Shown: positions 43,312-52,613 of the stretch, piece by piece
How positions within the stretch are numbered: the stretch's first letter is position 1
How the letters are laid out: every line of letters starts with the position of its first letter
Origin: an uncultured Gemmatimonadota bacterium
Lineage (GTDB): Bacteria; Latescibacterota; UBA2968; UBA8231
Direction: 5' to 3'
Assembly (NCBI GenBank): GCA_903893785.1
Contig: CAITNQ010000411.1
Coordinates: 1-62,032 of the forward strand
DNA length: 62,032 nucleotides
Notes under the pieces: model-generated
What the model was told of the DNA's origin: nothing
Databases searched by the model: none
What the model saw: only the letters and a program-made list of their open reading frames with translations
Made by a program: the position numbers and the translations under genes

Positions 43312-44646
43312 TCACCCAATGGTCCCAAGGGGCTCACCGAGCCATTCCCGCGTGCCTGCCAACAGCTCAGCCAGAACCGCACGCGCCGCTTCAGGCGAGC
43401 CCAGCAGCGGGTCCGAACTCAGTGCGGCCAGGGCTAGTTCGCGGTTGCCGGTCAGTGCTGCTTCGACCACCATCTCTTCGCGCAGGGAGTGCGGTCGGAC
43501 CACGGCCTCCAGGGCCCGTGGCATGGGGCTGACCAGCGGATGACAGCCCGCCGCGTCGAGTACGCCGCGGGTCTCGACGATGGCCCCGGAGGGCAGTTGG
43601 GGTACCTGCCCGTCGTTGGGCGCATTGACGTTGTCCTCCACCACCGCGGCGCCGGCCAGGGCCGCCACCCAACCGGCGACATCATCGCTGCCTGACACCG
43701 GGATCGTGTCGTCCGCCGCCGCCAATTGCTCCTCCAGGCGAAGGCGCGCCTGCTGCCGACCGGCCTGGCGGTCGGCCATGGTGGTGCGTTTGAGGCCGTG
43801 GGCGGCGATGCGGTCAGGGCTGTCAAGGTAGCCCGGGAAGAACTCGACCAGATGGCGGTCGCCGATGGCCGGCAGGGCCCCTAACTGCAGACCGAGGGCC
43901 AGGCCGCAGCGCAGGGTGAAGAGCGACCCGAAACGGCCATCGGCGCGCGCCGCCTCGGGAGGCAGACGCAGCCAGGATTCCAGGCCCTGCTCGAGCAACA
44001 GGTCGACAGCCTGACGGCCGTCGATGCGGAAGTCGGTGAACCAGGCACAGTGGTCAATCCCGGTGTTCACCCAAGCGCATTGATCCAGCGTGACCCCGAA
44101 AAAACCGGCCAACTGACGCGCCACGCCGCGCACTCCGTGGCATAACCCCAGCGCCCGGATCGAGGTGGCCCGGTTGACGGCCCGCGTCAAAGCGCACAGC
44201 GGGTTGGAGGCGTTCAGCATCCAGGCCCCGGGGCAGTGCTTCTCCATGGCCCGGGCTAGGCCGACGAAAACGGGCACATTACGCAGCGCCCGGCTGAGGC
44301 CGCCGGGGCCCACGGTGTCGCCTACTGTCTGGTACACCCCATGCCGTTCCGGCACCTCCAGGTCAATGGCCATGGCGCGCAGACCGCCGGTGGCGATGGT
44401 CACGATCACGGCGTCGGCGCCGTCGAGGGCCGCCGCCAGATCAGTGGTCTGCTCAAGACGCACCGACGAACCCGAGCGCTCCCGCCACCGCTCGCCCAGA
44501 CGCCACACCAGGCCCAGCGGTTCGGGGTCCAGGTCGTGCAGGACCAGTTGCCAACCGCCCAGCTGCGGGTGCTGCAGCACGCGCCCGGTTACGGCCGGGC
44601 CCCAACCATAGCTGCCGCCGCCAACGAGCACCACCTTGCCTGCCAT
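43312..44646 (-). CDS. Glycoside hydrolase family 4 (NAD/Mn-dependent)
   Basis: 444 residues. GH4 enzymes cleave alpha- or beta-glycosides by an NAD-dependent redox mechanism with Mn2+. Rossmann entry KVVLVGGGSYGWGPAVTG, LNASNPLCALTRAV, the metal-binding cysteine in LGLCHGV and GIDHCAWFTDF (the asparagine/histidine metal site region), then a helical C-terminal domain with LPSGAIVETRGVLDA. ATG at 44646 has GGAGG 5 nt upstream. It lies behind the TolB-like gene on the same strand (90-bp gap). Possible substrates include alpha-galacturonides or phospho-glucosides. Confidence 0.9.
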   Translation of the reverse strand: MAGKVVLVGGGSYGWGPAVTGRVLQHPQLGGWQLVLHDLDPEPLGLVWRLGERWRERSGSSVRLEQTTDLAAALDGADAVIVTIATGGLRAMAIDLEVPERHGVYQTVGDTVGPGGLSRALRNVPVFVGLARAMEKHCPGAWMLNASNPLCALTRAVNRATSIRALGLCHGVRGVARQLAGFFGVTLDQCAWVNTGIDHCAWFTDFRIDGRQAVDLLLEQGLESWLRLPPEAARADGRFGSLFTLRCGLALGLQLGALPAIGDRHLVEFFPGYLDSPDRIAAHGLKRTTMADRQAGRQQARLRLEEQLAAADDTIPVSGSDDVAGWVAALAGAAVVEDNVNAPNDGQVPQLPSGAIVETRGVLDAAGCHPLVSPMPRALEAVVRPHSLREEMVVEAALTGNRELALAALSSDPLLGSPEAARAVLAELLAGTREWLGEPLGTIG

Positions 44647-44736
44647 GCCGCCTCCTTGCCCCGGGGGCCGGACCCCGGTATTCGCGTCAATGCGAGCCAC
44701 AACCGCCGCGCGCGGCGACGGATGCCCCTCGCCGCC

Positions 44737-45912
44737 TCAAGGCCACCAACGCGGATGGTCGGCGCCGCCCGGTCCGCTGCCCGGGGTCAGCGCGCGCGCC
44801 TGGCTGCCGTCGGCCGCCATCACCCACAGCGACGGCACGCCGCCCGTAACGGCCCGGCAGAAGGCCACGCTGCGGCCGTCCGGTGCCGCGGTGCTGCGGA
44901 AATCCCAGACCCCTTCGGCGACGCCTGTCAAGGCCACCTCCTGTCCGGTAGCCGGGTCAAGGCGGCAGATGTGCGTTCCCCCGGAAGCCCGTTCAGGATG
45001 CCAGTCGCGATTAAAGTGATCGGTATCCGGACGCCCTGGTTGGTATTCCCATGGCACGCGGGACCCAGGCAGGCGCCGCGGGAACAGCAGCGTCCCGTCA
45101 GCCGACCAGGCGACGCAGTTCGACCCGCCGCCGCGAGCCGCAGGACTCCCGTACGTAGCCCCGAACCACATGGTCTGTCCTTCGGTCATTGGCCGGTGCT
45201 CGCTGCCGTCGGGGCGGCTCAGGCGGATGTCTGACCAATCGTGTCCCGGGTCGGTCCGGTGATGGCAGTCTTGGTATGCCAGCCACTGGCCGTCGGGCGA
45301 CCACGCCGGGGCGAAATATAGGTGGTCCGAGTGTCCGGCCACGCACACCCGCTGGCCGCCGAAGGTGTCACTGGTCCAGATCTGGTACCCGCTCGGACTA
45401 GCCAGGTGGAAAGCCACGCGCAAGCCGTCGGGACTAAGGTTGAACCCGTAGGGAAGCCCCTCGCCGGCGGCGGTAAAGGGCTGCGCGTCACTGCCGTCCA
45501 ACGCCATGTTGTACACCTGGCCGGCCCCGGGTCGACACACCTGGACCAACAGGCGCTCGCCCGGCAGCACCAGTTGCGGGGTGTAGAAGACGGCCAGGCG
45601 GTTGCGGACCGTCAGCTCCGTCAGCGCGCCGGTGGCGGTGTCATGGGCCCAGATGTGCGTTGGCGTCAGCGTGTAATACTCGTCGAACGGGCGTCCGGGA
45701 CCGTCGCGCCGCGGCTCCATGCTCAACATCAGCACGCGTCCATCGGCGAGGAAGCCACATGGCTGCCAGGTGGCCTGCCCGGGAACATGGAAGTCAAAGG
45801 CCTGGGGCTCGCCGCCGGCCGCGGCGATCCACCACGTTCTGCCGGCCGAGGTGAAGAACAGGCGACCGCCAGGCGCGGGCGTGGCGGCGGCGGGATCACA
45901 GTGCGCGACCAT
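44737..45912 (-). CDS. TolB-like beta-propeller / oligogalacturonate-lyase-like protein
   Basis: 391 residues. Repeated propeller blades: GGRLFFTSAGRTWWIAAAGG, LSPDGLRVAFHLASPSGYQI, SPDGQWLAYQD, DGRSVAFCRAVTGGVPSLWV, each a WD40/TolB-type strand set. The His-rich active-site-like segment (GHDWSDIRL, GATYGSPAARGGG) recalls oligogalacturonate lyases (PL22), which cleave pectic oligosaccharides, but a binding-only role is equally possible. No signal peptide. ATG at 45912 has AGGAG 7 nt upstream. With the downstream GH4 gene it forms a two-gene sugar-acid unit. Confidence 0.72.
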   Translation of the reverse strand: MVAHCDPAAATPAPGGRLFFTSAGRTWWIAAAGGEPQAFDFHVPGQATWQPCGFLADGRVLMLSMEPRRDGPGRPFDEYYTLTPTHIWAHDTATGALTELTVRNRLAVFYTPQLVLPGERLLVQVCRPGAGQVYNMALDGSDAQPFTAAGEGLPYGFNLSPDGLRVAFHLASPSGYQIWTSDTFGGQRVCVAGHSDHLYFAPAWSPDGQWLAYQDCHHRTDPGHDWSDIRLSRPDGSEHRPMTEGQTMWFGATYGSPAARGGGSNCVAWSADGTLLFPRRLPGSRVPWEYQPGRPDTDHFNRDWHPERASGGTHICRLDPATGQEVALTGVAEGVWDFRSTAAPDGRSVAFCRAVTGGVPSLWVMAADGSQARALTPGSGPGGADHPRWWP

Positions 45913-46028
45913 AGGTATCTCCTGGCGGTCGGTGGCAGCAACCGGAGAGCCCGGCGCAGCCAATGTAGGCGCCGATCAACGGGCCGACAACCTCCGAACC
46001 CGGGCGTACTGCGCCGGCCGCGGCCGCC

Positions 46029-46925
46029 TCACCGAGGCCCCGGCGGCATGCCCATTCGCGCCCGCAGCCGCCGGAACTCGTCCGGGCGAAGGCCCGCAGC
46101 ATCGCGCAGCAAGAGCGGCGGCCCCTCGGCGGCCTCGGTACCGGCGCCCGGTCGCCGGCGAAAACTGGCCAGGACCAGCAACGGGACCACCTGGGGCCGG
46201 CTCAACACCGGGCGCAGATGGACCAGTTCCAAGCCGGCTCGCTCGCCGGCGCGGCGCAGGCGCAGGCACTGCCAACCGTCGAAGACGGTGCAGAACAGCC
46301 CGGCTTCCGCCAACCGCGCCGCCGCCGCGCGGCAGTACGCCTCGACGCCACCCCGACACTCGAAGCGACACGGACCCCGCTGTGGGGCGGTGCTGAGACT
46401 GCCGTCAGCAGGCCGCCAATAGGGTGGGCTGGCGGTGATCAGGTCGAACTGGCCCCAGGGCCGCAGATCACGGCGCAGGTCCCGGTGGAGCCAGGTGGCG
46501 CGCGACCCGACGCCGTTGTAACGGGCGCTGCGTCGGGCCAGGGCGAGACTGTCCGCCTGGGCCTCGACGCCCACCACGGTCAGCTCAGGCAGCGCCCACA
46601 ACAGGAACAGGGCCACCGACCCGATGCCCGTGCCCAGGTCCAGGGCGCGACGCGGCGCCAGCCCCACCTGCTCGACGCGCTCCACGGCATACCAGGCGAC
46701 CAGCAGATCGTCGGTGGAGTAGCGGTGGCCCCGCTGCAGCTGAAAAATGCGCCAGTGACCGGCAAAGGCGTCGAGGGTCTCGCCAGGACCGGGGCGCAGG
46801 TCGGCCAGGCCCAGGTCACCGGGCGGCCAGGGCCCGGGCGGCTCCCAGGCCGCGCGGGCGCGCGCCTGCCGCAACCGGCGTTTCGTGTCACCCCACCCGA
46901 CCGGGCGCTCGTCGCCGGCGTTCAT
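46029..46925 (-). CDS. TrmN6-like tRNA1(Val) adenine-N6 methyltransferase
   Basis: 298 residues. AdoMet motif I ALDLGTGIGSVALFLL, motif II VVGVEAQ, and the catalytic N/D-PPY as ITASPPYW at about residues 165-172, the amino-methylase signature. The RGHRYSTDDLLVAWYA segment just before motif I is typical of TrmN6/YfiC, which methylates A37 of tRNA-Val. The SPPY form instead of NPPY is a mild departure. A C-terminal extension of about 40 residues is Arg/Pro-rich. ATG at 46925; AAGG is the only ribosome-like match. Next gene on the strand is the TolB-like one, 116 bp on. Confidence 0.85.
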   Translation of the reverse strand: MNAGDERPVGWGDTKRRLRQARARAAWEPPGPWPPGDLGLADLRPGPGETLDAFAGHWRIFQLQRGHRYSTDDLLVAWYAVERVEQVGLAPRRALDLGTGIGSVALFLLWALPELTVVGVEAQADSLALARRSARYNGVGSRATWLHRDLRRDLRPWGQFDLITASPPYWRPADGSLSTAPQRGPCRFECRGGVEAYCRAAAARLAEAGLFCTVFDGWQCLRLRRAGERAGLELVHLRPVLSRPQVVPLLVLASFRRRPGAGTEAAEGPPLLLRDAAGLRPDEFRRLRARMGMPPGPR

Positions 46926-47191
46926 GGTCGCCTTGCGAACGCCCTTGGGCGTGACCCGGGCCCCGCCTCTGAGCGCGGGGGCGGCCCGGCTCCCGGCCCC
47001 TTGGCAGCACCCCACCCCAACCGCGTTCCTGGCTGTCCGGCAGCCAGGCAGACGCTGCCGCGGCCCGGGCAGTGGCGCCTGGGCGCCCGGGGCCTTGCGC
47101 GGCCGGCTGCCGTCGCCGCAGATTGCCATCGCATCGATCGCCCGCGTCGCCGCGGGTCGTGCCTCAGGTTCGCCGTCAAGGAGATCCCGCC

Positions 47192-47485
47192 ATGCGCCGC
47201 CGTCGTCTGCTGTCGCGTCCCCTGTTGATCGGGTGGGTCGCCGTGGTCGGAGTCAGCTCGATCGCTCAGGAATGGATCCGTCGTGCCTGGCTCCCGTCGG
47301 CCAGTTGGATCCCGGTGATGGCCCTAGTGGCGGCGGCGGCCTACACCCTTCGCCTGACCTGCTGGGGCGCGTCCTTCGGCGCCTCGCTCCGTCGACTGGC
47401 GGCCTTCGGCGCCACCTGGTGGCTGGCGGTCTGGGCGATCGGGGCGGCCGCAGGGGCGTACTGGCCCCACGCTACACCCCTGTGA
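47192..47485 (+). CDS. Small integral membrane protein (97 aa)
   Basis: 97 residues with about three hydrophobic spans (LLIGWVAVVGVSSIA, WIPVMALVAAAAYTLRLTCW, LAAFGATWWLAVWAIGAAAG), very basic at the start (MRRRRLLSR). ATG at 47192 with AAGGAG 7 nt upstream. No family recognised; inner-membrane by composition. Convergent with the dipeptidase, 12-bp gap. Confidence 0.65.
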   Translation: MRRRRLLSRPLLIGWVAVVGVSSIAQEWIRRAWLPSASWIPVMALVAAAAYTLRLTCWGASFGASLRRLAAFGATWWLAVWAIGAAAGAYWPHATPL

Positions 47486-47497
47486 GCGACCGCCGGA

Positions 47498-48490
47498 TCA
47501 CGGCAGCAGGCGCAGGAAATTGCCCTGGGCTACCTTGTGCAGCACCGCGTCGCCGACGCCGCGGCGCGCCAGTGCCTGCCACAGCTGTGGCAGACCGGCG
47601 GCATCGCTGATCACCGGCACCTCGTGGGCACCGATGCCATCGAAATCCGTGCCCACGCCCACGTGGTCCTCGCCGGCCACTTCCAGAGCGTGCAGGAAGT
47701 GGTCGACCAGCCGTTCCAGCGACGGCTGGTCGCGGTCGACGAAGCAGCCGTAGAAGCAGATGCCGATGACCCCGCCGCGGGCGGCCAGCGCCCGCAGCAT
47801 GTCGTCGGTGCAGTTGCGCGTGTGCGGACACAGGGAGTAGCAGTTGCCGTGGGTGTAGCAGACCGGCCCCTCGGCGCGCTCCAAGACCTCCCAGAACGCG
47901 GCCTCGTTGACATGCGCCAGGTCAACCGGCATCCGCAGCCGGGCCAGCTCCTGCAGGGCCTCGACGGCGAACGGCGTCAAGCCGCGGGTTCGCTGCCGCA
48001 GCCGATTACGGGCCGACGGATCCAGGTAGCCAAAGTGACTGCTGTCGTACTGCAGCGCCGTGCCCCGGCCACCGCGGTTGCCCTCGCCATGGGTCAGGCT
48101 GGCGACGCGCACACCCAAGCGATGCCAGTTGCGGACGTTCTCGAGGCGCTCGGCGAACATGGCCTGGCCCTCTATCGTCATGACCAGCGCGATACGACCC
48201 ATCGCGTGCACCGCCTGCACCTGCTCCCGGTCCAGGCACACAGCCAGGTCGTCCGGATGGTTCTGGGCCATCGCCCACACCGCGTCGATCAGTCGCAGCG
48301 ATTGCAGCAGGTCACTGTCGCCCACCATGACGAACACGGTGGTGATGCCGCCGGCGCGCAGGCGCGGCAGATCCACGTGGTAGGCCGGATTGCAGTCAGC
48401 GAAATCGAGCGGCGCCTGGTGCACTTCGCGCAGGATGATACTGTCGTTGTGCGCGTCGAGCGTGGACACCACGCAGGGTTGTTCTACCAT
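47498..48490 (-). CDS. Membrane dipeptidase (peptidase family M19)
   Basis: 330 residues, full length. Zinc ligands: HxD in LDAHNDS near residue 14, the bridging Glu in MTIEGQ, and the histidines of VDLAHVNEAAF and VCYTHGNC; RNCTDD and VGVGTDFDGIG complete the site. The family (renal dipeptidase) hydrolyses dipeptides including D-residues. No signal peptide, so cytosolic. ATG at 48490 with GAGG upstream. Downstream of the GH38 gene on the same strand with a 99-bp gap. Confidence 0.92.
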   Translation of the reverse strand: MVEQPCVVSTLDAHNDSIILREVHQAPLDFADCNPAYHVDLPRLRAGGITTVFVMVGDSDLLQSLRLIDAVWAMAQNHPDDLAVCLDREQVQAVHAMGRIALVMTIEGQAMFAERLENVRNWHRLGVRVASLTHGEGNRGGRGTALQYDSSHFGYLDPSARNRLRQRTRGLTPFAVEALQELARLRMPVDLAHVNEAAFWEVLERAEGPVCYTHGNCYSLCPHTRNCTDDMLRALAARGGVIGICFYGCFVDRDQPSLERLVDHFLHALEVAGEDHVGVGTDFDGIGAHEVPVISDAAGLPQLWQALARRGVGDAVLHKVAQGNFLRLLP

Positions 48491-48589
48491 CAGCTGGCCT
48501 CGCCGAGGAGTCGAGGAACACGCGCTACATGGACGCGGCCGAAGCGGCCGCCACGTCACCGGGCGCCGGTCCGACCGGCCCCACGGCGC

Positions 48590-51160
48590 CTAACCAGCCG
48601 CGCCGGCAACAGCGCTATCGCCGCCACCCCAGTCCGCTCCGTACAGCCTGAAGGTCTTGATTTCAAAGGGCCGGAAATCAACCGTCAGGAACCCCCCGCA
48701 AACGACGGCCGCACGTAGGGGTTGCTCCAGCAGGTCTGCCTCGTCGGCCGCCACGGCGTCGCGCAGCGCCAGGCGCACGCCGGTTGCCGACCGGCCCGCC
48801 GACTCGTAAAGGCGAACCACAAAGGCCCGTCCGTCTTCACTGCGTTTGAGCGCCGATACCACCACCTGGGGGTTTGACACGCTGAGGAAGGATGCCGCAG
48901 CCGGCAGCCGTCCACGGTGGGCCGCCGCCGAGCGCACCCACAGGGGTTGGTTGAATTCCAGCCCCCGGCGGGTCAGTTCGGCTTCGCGCCAGTCTCCCCC
49001 GTGTGGCACCAGGGCGTAGTCATAGGTCTGCCAGACGCCGAGTTCGAAACCCGAGCCCGAGCCCTGCCCCTCGTAACCGCCGCCATGCCCGTAGGCGACG
49101 ATCTCGGTGCACCGCAGCAGCGACAGCAGGGCCACGCCATCGGCCACGTTGTTGCCCGGCAGACCGCGGTTAAGCACCGACAGGCCCCGCCGGCCGTCGC
49201 TTACATCCACCCAGTTCTGCGCCGGGAACTCGATGCCATCCGGGCGCGACAGGGCGCCGAAGGGGATCTCCTGCACGCTGGGCCCCGCGCCGAAGGGGGT
49301 CGGGAAAAGGACGCGGTAGCGCACGAACCGCTCGTTGTTCAGCACGCGGGTGCGGATATCGACGCGCGGCAGGCCCTGATACACCCGCACCTGGGTCTCG
49401 AACCGGCCGCCGTCGCCGAAGCCGTGCTGGACCCTTGCCTCGGAGAACACGGGTCCCCGGGCCACGACCTGGCCTGTGCCGTGCTCGTCAGTACTCCAGC
49501 GGGCGCGGTCCGGCGGCGGCGCCGGGTGGCGCTCCTTCATGGTCACGAACTGTGCCCCGTTGAGCGGCCGGTAGGGTTCCCACAAGTCACCGTGGTCCGC
49601 CTCCTGGCACACGACGTTCCCCGGCGCGGCCAACGCCGACCAGTCGCCATCGTGGACCCGCAGGTCGGTGATGGCGCCGGTGGCCAGGTCGACGCGGACC
49701 CGGAACAGATCGTTCTCGAGCCACCCGTCGTCGTCCGGTGGGGCCGCCAGCGGCGCCGACGGACCGGGCGCGGGTCCCTCCACTGGCACCAGCCGGTACA
49801 CGGCATACCCCATGGGTGGCACCTGGCGGGCCACGAAGGCCACTTTGACCCGCAGCAGGAAGCCGGCGTCCGAGCGATCGGCTTCGACCACCTGGCAGGG
49901 TACCGACTGCCCGGTGGCGTCCACCACCCGCACCTGGGAAACGTCCGTGGCGGCAAAGCCGGCATCGGCCCAGGCTACGTCGGTGCGCTCCCAGGAGAGG
50001 GTATTGTACACGATTAGGGGCACGCCCTCGCCACCGGTATCGATGTGCGCCGCCAGTTGGCCGAGACGCGCCGCCACCGCGTCTCGGGCCAGTCGCGCCG
50101 ACAGGTCGTAACTGGCCAGGGTGTCGGCGTAGACGTGGTCGGTCATCACCCCTGACATCAGGTCATGGGTCTGGTTGAACAGCATGGGTTCCCAGGCGCG
50201 CCAGAGGTCAACGCCGGCCCGGGTTTCGCCCAGAGTGGCCAACCAAACCTCCAGTTTCTCGGCCGTGGTCAGCAGCCCCTCCAGTTCCCGGGTCAGCTGC
50301 TTGAGGCGGATCCGACTGCTGTACGTCCCCTGGAAGATGGGGTTCAGCTCGCCTCGCACCACGGGTCGGTCCACCGAGCGGGCTTCCACCATGGCCTCGT
50401 AGTCGCTGGGCAGGCCCAGGCGGAGGCGGAAAGGCAGGTCGGCCCGCTGGTTCAGCAACTCGCTCAAGACCGGGACATGCTCTTCGGGCAGGCAGACGTC
50501 GGCCCCCGCCGGCCCCACGCGCCCCGGGCCCAGGGAACTGGGTCCCAGAGCGTCGTAGCGCTGCTGCATAAACCGGCAGAATTCGTCCAGATCGGTTGGT
50601 GAGTGATAGGTGATCGCGTAGGAATGGGGCAGCCAGTAGAACGGAATGCGCGTGCCGTCGAGCCCCTCCCAGATGAACTCCGACGGCAGACTCAGATCGG
50701 GAACGCCGCGCTGCGACCAGAAGGAGCCGTACCCGGCCAGGCGCATCAGCTGCGGCATCTGCGCGTGGTGGCCGAAAGTATCAAGCTGCCAGCCGACGGT
50801 GACATCAACGCCCAGCTCGCGGCGGAAGAAGGCCTTGCCATAGAGGATCTGGCGCACGGTGGATTCGCCGCCCGGCATATTGACGTCGGGCATGACATCC
50901 ATGCCGCCGACGATCTGCAGGCGCCCCTCGGCCACGCACTGGCGGAAGGCTGGGGCGGCCTCGGGGTACCGCTCGAGGAAGGGCTGCACATAGCACGCTT
51001 GGTCGAGGACGAAGCGATAGTGCGGATGGAGAGCCAGCAACCGCAGGGCCCGCAGGATGATCGGCAGCCCGATATCGAGGTATTCCTCACGGGTCTTGAA
51101 CACCGCCCCTTCCCAATGCGTGTGGGCGATGAAGACGAAGACATCCCTGGGCTCTTCCAT
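48590..51160 (-). CDS. Glycoside hydrolase family 38 (alpha-mannosidase type)
   Basis: 856 residues, close to family length. The catalytic nucleophile region is WQLDTFGHHAQMPQL, matching WQIDPFGHS of GH38, and LFNQTHDLMSGV supplies the late zinc-binding His. At the start, FIAHTHWEGAVF replaces the usual HTHWD, so the second zinc ligand is Glu instead of Asp. A three-helix middle domain and the C-terminal beta-sandwiches follow. It trims alpha-mannose or related linkages. No signal peptide visible. ATG at 51160 with GGAG 6 nt upstream; the frame is open further up into the divergent gene's region. Divergent from the GH172 gene. Confidence 0.92.
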   Translation of the reverse strand: MEEPRDVFVFIAHTHWEGAVFKTREEYLDIGLPIILRALRLLALHPHYRFVLDQACYVQPFLERYPEAAPAFRQCVAEGRLQIVGGMDVMPDVNMPGGESTVRQILYGKAFFRRELGVDVTVGWQLDTFGHHAQMPQLMRLAGYGSFWSQRGVPDLSLPSEFIWEGLDGTRIPFYWLPHSYAITYHSPTDLDEFCRFMQQRYDALGPSSLGPGRVGPAGADVCLPEEHVPVLSELLNQRADLPFRLRLGLPSDYEAMVEARSVDRPVVRGELNPIFQGTYSSRIRLKQLTRELEGLLTTAEKLEVWLATLGETRAGVDLWRAWEPMLFNQTHDLMSGVMTDHVYADTLASYDLSARLARDAVAARLGQLAAHIDTGGEGVPLIVYNTLSWERTDVAWADAGFAATDVSQVRVVDATGQSVPCQVVEADRSDAGFLLRVKVAFVARQVPPMGYAVYRLVPVEGPAPGPSAPLAAPPDDDGWLENDLFRVRVDLATGAITDLRVHDGDWSALAAPGNVVCQEADHGDLWEPYRPLNGAQFVTMKERHPAPPPDRARWSTDEHGTGQVVARGPVFSEARVQHGFGDGGRFETQVRVYQGLPRVDIRTRVLNNERFVRYRVLFPTPFGAGPSVQEIPFGALSRPDGIEFPAQNWVDVSDGRRGLSVLNRGLPGNNVADGVALLSLLRCTEIVAYGHGGGYEGQGSGSGFELGVWQTYDYALVPHGGDWREAELTRRGLEFNQPLWVRSAAAHRGRLPAAASFLSVSNPQVVVSALKRSEDGRAFVVRLYESAGRSATGVRLALRDAVAADEADLLEQPLRAAVVCGGFLTVDFRPFEIKTFRLYGADWGGGDSAVAGAAG

Positions 51161-51329
51161 GGTTTTCTCCAGTTGGCCCGCCGAACCGCAGGGTCCGGCG
51201 CGAGGCAATCTGAACCCGCGGCGGTGCGCGCGCCCCCCAACGTAAGGGGCAGAGCGAGCCAACGGCAATGCACCGCCGACGGACCGACGGCGGCGCCTGA
51301 CCTGCGTCGGACCGCAGAGGCGCCGGTGC

Positions 51330-51358
51330 TTGCCGCCGAAACGGGCCGTGGCTATCGT
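51330..51358 (+). promoter_or_regulatory. Promoter candidate for the GH172 gene
   Basis: TTGCCG (51330-51335), a 17-nt spacer, TATCGT (51353-51358), about 60 nt before the start codon at 51420 in the 259-bp divergent gap shared with GH38. Confidence 0.5.
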
Positions 51359-51419
51359 GTGAGCACGCCGGCAGCTGCGGGCCAGCCGGCCTGTCCACCG
51401 CCGTCCAGGAGGGCTACCG

Positions 51420-52511
51420 ATGAACACTGTCCCCGGCCACGCCATGGCCAGCCTGACCTTGGCCAAGGACTTTCGTGCCGCACGCGTCAGCAGCTACGAT
51501 GTCACGGGCGGCAACGCCGATGCCTGGCCCATTCAGCCGGGTGAAACCAAAGTGTTGGCCGATCTTGCCGGGCCCGGGGTGATCAGCCACATCTGGTTCA
51601 CGATCTCGTCACCGGATCCGCTCTACCTGCGCAAGCTGCTGCTGCGCATGTTCTGGGACGGTGAGACAGAACCCTCGGTGGAAACGCCGGTGGGCGACTT
51701 CTTCGGCCTGGGCCACGGCCGGACGTATTCGTACCAATGCGCCCCGTTCAACACCAGCAACTACGAGCGCGGGCGCGTGGGCGGAGGCATCGGCATGAAC
51801 TGCTGGTTCCAGATGCCCTTCCGGCACCGCGCCCGGGTCGAGGTAGTGAACCAGCAGACCACGCCCGTACACGCATTCTACTTCTACATCGATTACCAGC
51901 GCCATCCGGCCCTGCCGGACGAGGCTCTGTACCTGCATGCCCAGTGGCGCCGCGAGAACCCGTGTGATGGGTGGACCGGGGGCGGGAGTTGGTGGGGATC
52001 GGAGGCGTGGCGGCAGCGCGAGTCGGGGCCGGACGGCAAGAACGTGAGCGATGCAGGCAACTACCTGGTGCTGGCTGCGGAGGGCCGCGGCCATTATGTC
52101 GGCGTGAACTTCTCGATCGACCACCAGAGCAAGGGTTGGTGGGGTGAAGGCGACGACATGATCTTCATCGATCGCGATGGCGAGGGTTCCTGGCCGCCGG
52201 ACATGCACGGCACCGGCAGCGAAGACTACCTGTCGCAGGGATGGGGCATGCAGCCTAACGCGCACCTGTACAACGGGCAGGCATGGTCCGAGCTCGATCA
52301 GGGGTACAACGAATGGGGCAAGGTCTGCGTGTACCGGTACCACATCCTCGACCCGGTGCCCTTCAGCCGCAACATTCGCGTCTCGATCGAGCACGGGCAC
52401 GCCAATGACCGCAGCGATGACTTCAGCTCGGTCGCCTACTGGTACCAGACCGAGCCCCACCGCAGCTTTGCGCCCATGCTGCCCGTGGAACTGCGCCTCC
52501 CCAACCCCTGA
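51420..52511 (+). CDS. DUF2961 / GH172 family glycoside hydrolase
   Basis: 363 residues, a double jelly-roll. Family marks: VLADLAGPGVISHIWFT at the start, RMFWDGETEPSVETPVGDFF, GHYVGVNFSID, and GTGSEDYL, in which the Glu aligns with the catalytic glutamate of characterised alpha-D-fructofuranosidases of GH172. A second Glu lies at about 20 residues (in YNEWGK). The family acts on difructose dianhydrides, inulin-type or arabinofuranose links. No signal peptide, so intracellular. ATG at 51420 with GGAGGG upstream. Paired by divergent promoters with GH38 and followed by a dehydrogenase. Confidence 0.9.
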   Translation: MNTVPGHAMASLTLAKDFRAARVSSYDVTGGNADAWPIQPGETKVLADLAGPGVISHIWFTISSPDPLYLRKLLLRMFWDGETEPSVETPVGDFFGLGHGRTYSYQCAPFNTSNYERGRVGGGIGMNCWFQMPFRHRARVEVVNQQTTPVHAFYFYIDYQRHPALPDEALYLHAQWRRENPCDGWTGGGSWWGSEAWRQRESGPDGKNVSDAGNYLVLAAEGRGHYVGVNFSIDHQSKGWWGEGDDMIFIDRDGEGSWPPDMHGTGSEDYLSQGWGMQPNAHLYNGQAWSELDQGYNEWGKVCVYRYHILDPVPFSRNIRVSIEHGHANDRSDDFSSVAYWYQTEPHRSFAPMLPVELRLPNP

Positions 52512-52613
52512 GACGCTCTGATGGCCGCTTTCCGGACACCTTTCCGGCGGCGGCGCCAGGACTGCCGGGCAGGTCCGCCCATGACCCGCTGACCCACACC
52601 CAACGAGGTGCTC

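Noticed and set aside
46029..47129. Longer start for the TrmN6-like methyltransferase
   Set aside because: The extra N-terminus is low-complexity; the ATG at 46925 precedes the recognisable protein.
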